A DNA stretch of 36,844 nt, from the NCBI GenBank assembly GCA_963205125.1, contig CAUJJO010000265.1, positions 1-36,844 of the forward strand. Reading direction: 5' to 3'. Shown here one piece after another: positions 33,224-36,844 of the stretch. A model generated the notes under the pieces. That model did not search any database and was not told the origin of the DNA. It worked only from the letters and a program-made list of their open reading frames with translations. Position 1 is the first letter of the stretch. The number at the start of each line of letters is the position of its first letter. The DNA is from Pseudomonadota bacterium. GTDB taxonomy: Bacteria > Pseudomonadota > Gammaproteobacteria > Burkholderiales > Burkholderiaceae_C. Made by a program: the position numbers and the translations under genes.

Positions 33224-34486
33224 TCACCCACGGCCGCCCTCCTTGGCCAGCGCCGCGGCAGCCGTCGCAGGCGCATCGCCTGCGCCGAGCAGGCGCGCCA
33301 GCGCTGTCTCCAGCGCCTGCGTTGCGCCGACGGTCTCGCACAAGGCGTCGTCGCCGAGGCCGCGCGCGAGCTCGGCCGCCGCCATGCCGCGCAGGATCAG
33401 CGACAGCGCGGTCGCTTCGTCCAGGCCGCGCTGGCGCGCGAAGAAGATCGACTCGTCGGGCAGGCGGCCCCAGGTCGTGCCGTGCGCGGCCTGCACCGCG
33501 TCGTGCTCGATCTCGAGCTGCGGCCGCATCACCAGCCGCGGCGAGCCGGCGGTCGGGATGCCCGAGAGGTGCTGGTGGATGTCGGCGTCTTCGGCGCCCG
33601 GGCGCACGTGGGCATAGAGGTCGGCGGCCACCAGCGCCTTGCCGCGCGCCAGCGCCAGCGTGCGCGCGGTGCCGGTGCTGCGCGGTGCCGCGTGCACCAT
33701 GCGCACCTGCTGGTCGAGCTGCTGCGCGTCCGACAGCAGCACGCTGCCGAGCTGCGCCGTCGCGCCCTCGCCGTCGAACTGCACGTGTGCCCGCTGCAGG
33801 TGGTAGGCGCTGCCGCGCGCCAGCATGGCCTGCGCGTAGTGCGAGCCCGCGGCCAGCCGCAGGTCCAGGTGATGGGCGATGCGGTCGCCCGCCGCGGGCT
33901 CGGCCTGGCGCCAGTGCTGCAGCCGCGCGCCCTTGGCCAGGCGCAGGTGGATCTGCAGGTTCTGCACCAGGTCGCGCTCGCAGCCGGACGCGGCATCGCG
34001 CTCGTGCGTCTCGACGATCACGCAGCGCGCGCCGGCTTCGAGCTCGACGACGAGCAGCGGCGCCTCCACGCTGTCGCGCGGCAGGTGACGCAACTGCAGG
34101 ATGAGCGGTGGCGCCTCGCGGTCGGCGGCGGCGGCCACGCGCAGGCGCAGGCCTTGCCGGCAGAGCGCGCGGTGCGCCCAGGCGAAGGGGGCGACGGCGT
34201 CCTCGCCCGGTTGCGGCAGGCCGTGAAAGAGCGCGCCGCGCTGCGCCGGGTCGCCGGCGTCGAGCCAGCGCGCGTCGACGAGGCCCGCCGCGCCCACCGG
34301 ATGCAGCGTCCAGCCGGCACCGGCCAGCGGGCTTGCGTCGCAGCTTCCGCAGGGCTCGTCGCCCAGCCACACGGCGGCAGCCGGCGGCGGCATGAAGCGG
34401 AAGGCCTCGAGGCGGCGGAACTCCCAGCCGCCCTGCTCCAGCAGCTGCGCTCGCGCGGCGAGCGTCTCGGCGCGGGCGGTGTTCAT
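33224..34486 (-). CDS. sufD: Fe-S scaffold complex protein SufD
   Basis: A 420-residue SufD. The beta-helix core is followed by LEIEHDAVQAAHGTTWGRLP, with the His used in the SufB-SufD interface, and by the [21 protein letters not shown] helix typical of both SufB and SufD. It partners SufB and SufC in the SufBC2D complex that builds clusters. The ATG overlaps the sufC stop. The C-terminus is Ala-rich. Assignment is clear from order and sequence. Confidence 0.9.
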   Translation of the reverse strand: MNTARAETLAARAQLLEQGGWEFRRLEAFRFMPPPAAAVWLGDEPCGSCDASPLAGAGWTLHPVGAAGLVDARWLDAGDPAQRGALFHGLPQPGEDAVAPFAWAHRALCRQGLRLRVAAAADREAPPLILQLRHLPRDSVEAPLLVVELEAGARCVIVETHERDAASGCERDLVQNLQIHLRLAKGARLQHWRQAEPAAGDRIAHHLDLRLAAGSHYAQAMLARGSAYHLQRAHVQFDGEGATAQLGSVLLSDAQQLDQQVRMVHAAPRSTGTARTLALARGKALVAADLYAHVRPGAEDADIHQHLSGIPTAGSPRLVMRPQLEIEHDAVQAAHGTTWGRLPDESIFFARQRGLDEATALSLILRGMAAAELARGLGDDALCETVGATQALETALARLLGAGDAPATAAAALAKEGGRG

Positions 34487-35283
34487 CAGGCCCCCACGGT
34501 GGCTGCGGCCGACGCGGCGGCGCTGGCCGCGAAGCCCTGGGAGGTGATGCTGCGCGCGAGCTCGAGGTCGCCGCTTTCGGCGATGCAGCCCTCGTGCAGG
34601 CGCAGCACGCGCGTGGGCTCGAGCATCTCGATCAGGTGCAGGTAGTGCGAGACGACGACGAAGGCCGTGCCCTCGCTGCGCATCGCCGCGATCAGCTCGA
34701 CCAGCGCGCGCACGCCGTCGACGTCGAGGCCCGAGTCGATCTCGTCGAGCAGCGCCACGCGCGGCTTGAAGAGCGAGAGCTGCAGCAGCTCGTTGCGCTT
34801 GCGCTCGCCGCCCGAGAAGCCCTCGTTGACCGGGCGGCCGAGCATGGTCTCGGGCAGGCCCAGCCGCTTGGCGCCGCCCTTGGCCTGGCCGAGGAAGTCG
34901 AAGGCGTCGATCTCGGCCTCGCCGCGCGAGGCGCGCTGCGCGTTGAGCGCGGTGCGGATGAAGAGGTTGTTCTTCACGCCAGGGATGTCCGGCGGCGCCT
35001 GGAAGGACAGGAAGAGCCCGGCGCGCGCGCGCGCCTCGACCGGCAGCGCGAGCAGGTCCTGCCCGTCCAGGTGCGCGGTGCCCGCGACCTCGTAGCGCGG
35101 GTGGCCGGCCAGCGCCAGCGCCAGCGTGCTCTTGCCGCTGCCGTTGGCGCCCATCAGCACGACCAGCTCGCCGGCGGCGACGTCGAAGTCGACCGAGCGC
35201 AGGATGCGCTTGGAAGCGATGTCCACGCGCAGGCCGCGCACGCTCAGCAGCGGCTCGGCGGCGGTCTTCTTGGCTTGAGTCAT
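34486..35283 (-). CDS. sufC: Fe-S assembly ATPase SufC
   Basis: A 265-residue ABC-type ATPase without membrane partners. Walker A is GANGSGKST, the signature is FSGGERKR, and Walker B is RVALLDEIDSGLDVDGV, the last a mark of SufC. NNLFIRTALNAQRASRGEAE is the SufC-specific insert region. It drives conformational change of SufB and SufD. The Ala-rich C-terminal tail is slightly longer than in the standard protein. Confidence 0.93.
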   Translation of the reverse strand: MTQAKKTAAEPLLSVRGLRVDIASKRILRSVDFDVAAGELVVLMGANGSGKSTLALALAGHPRYEVAGTAHLDGQDLLALPVEARARAGLFLSFQAPPDIPGVKNNLFIRTALNAQRASRGEAEIDAFDFLGQAKGGAKRLGLPETMLGRPVNEGFSGGERKRNELLQLSLFKPRVALLDEIDSGLDVDGVRALVELIAAMRSEGTAFVVVSHYLHLIEMLEPTRVLRLHEGCIAESGDLELARSITSQGFAASAAASAAATVGA

Positions 35284-35329
35284 TCGTTCTCCTCGTGATC
35301 CGGGTGTGAGCTCGCCTGCGCCCTGCGCT

Positions 35330-36772
<1,443 letters not shown>

Positions 36773-36803
36773 CGGTCGTCAGGCGCAGAGAGAAGGTGCC
36801 CCG

Positions 36804-36830
36804 ATAATACATGCACTCAGGAGGCATCTT
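36804..36830 (-). promoter_or_regulatory. suf promoter with NsrR-type operator
   Basis: On the minus strand, AAGATGC (36830-36824), nine bases, then GCATGTA (36814-36808) match the published NsrR dyad AAGATGC-N9-GCATCTT in spacing, with 12 of the 14 outer bases in agreement. The -10 hexamer TATTAT (36809-36804) overlaps the right half, about 32 bp before the sufB ATG. This position suits a repressor. The NsrR-like gene at 30382 lies at the end of the same operon. No clear -35 can be picked. Confidence 0.6.
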
Positions 36831-36844
36831 TGCCGAAACAACGC

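Overview
The window is very GC-rich, densely packed DNA with mostly ATGA-overlapping genes. It most likely comes from a facultatively anaerobic betaproteobacterium that degrades aromatic compounds (Rhodocyclales or Burkholderiales). The basis is a phenylacetyl-CoA:acceptor oxidoreductase-type molybdoenzyme cluster, a set of aryl-CoA/beta-oxidation genes, LivFGMHK-type and polyamine-type ABC transporters, and a suf operon that ends in an NsrR-like Rrf2 regulator. No rRNA, tRNA, CRISPR array, transposase or replication origin was seen.

Layout. (1) 5-8611, minus strand: a seven-gene operon, possibly continuing past the left edge. In transcription order it encodes a fused NfnAB/Sud-type flavin/Fe-S electron-transfer protein, a reverse-rubrerythrin-like module fused to an aryl/acyl-CoA ligase, an enoyl-CoA hydratase, a BadH-like SDR dehydrogenase, a small ferritin-like protein, an atypical enoyl-CoA hydratase homologue and an acyl-CoA dehydrogenase. 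(2) 8844-9776: an EamA transporter, flanked by two outward-reading promoter regions that share an FNR/CRP-like box followed 19-20 bp later by TACCAAA. (3) 9977-15754, plus strand: padB, padC, padD (molybdopterin subunit, four-cluster ferredoxin subunit, membrane anchor) and a phenylacetate-CoA ligase. (4) 15891-21323: a polyamine/opine-type ABC transporter whose binding-protein gene is frameshifted, then an MmgE/PrpD protein. (5) 21629-22548: a ParDE/RelBE-like toxin-antitoxin pair beside a LysR gene fragment, which looks like a rearrangement scar. (6) 22656-24784: an intact second copy of the binding protein, with an aldo/keto reductase. (7) 24857-29504, minus strand: a LivKHMGF-type transporter with livH frameshifted. 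(8) 29681-30298: an FmdE-like HxC protein. (9) 30382-36772, minus strand: sufBCDSU-sufT-rrf2, with a good NsrR-type dyad over the sufB promoter.

How it fits together. Phenylacetate would be activated by the ligase and oxidised at the alpha-carbon by PadBCD, with electrons passed to the quinone pool. The divergent minus-strand operon looks like a CoA-dependent aromatic or alicyclic ring-degradation module that carries its own electron-bifurcation-type protein and its own diiron oxygen/peroxide-defence domains. The two operons appear to be switched on together under low oxygen. The ABC systems could import substrates. The suf operon supplies Fe-S clusters for these cluster-rich enzymes and appears to be sensed through an Rrf2 protein. 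No ring reductase and no phenylglyoxylate oxidoreductase lie inside the window, so both pathways are incomplete here.
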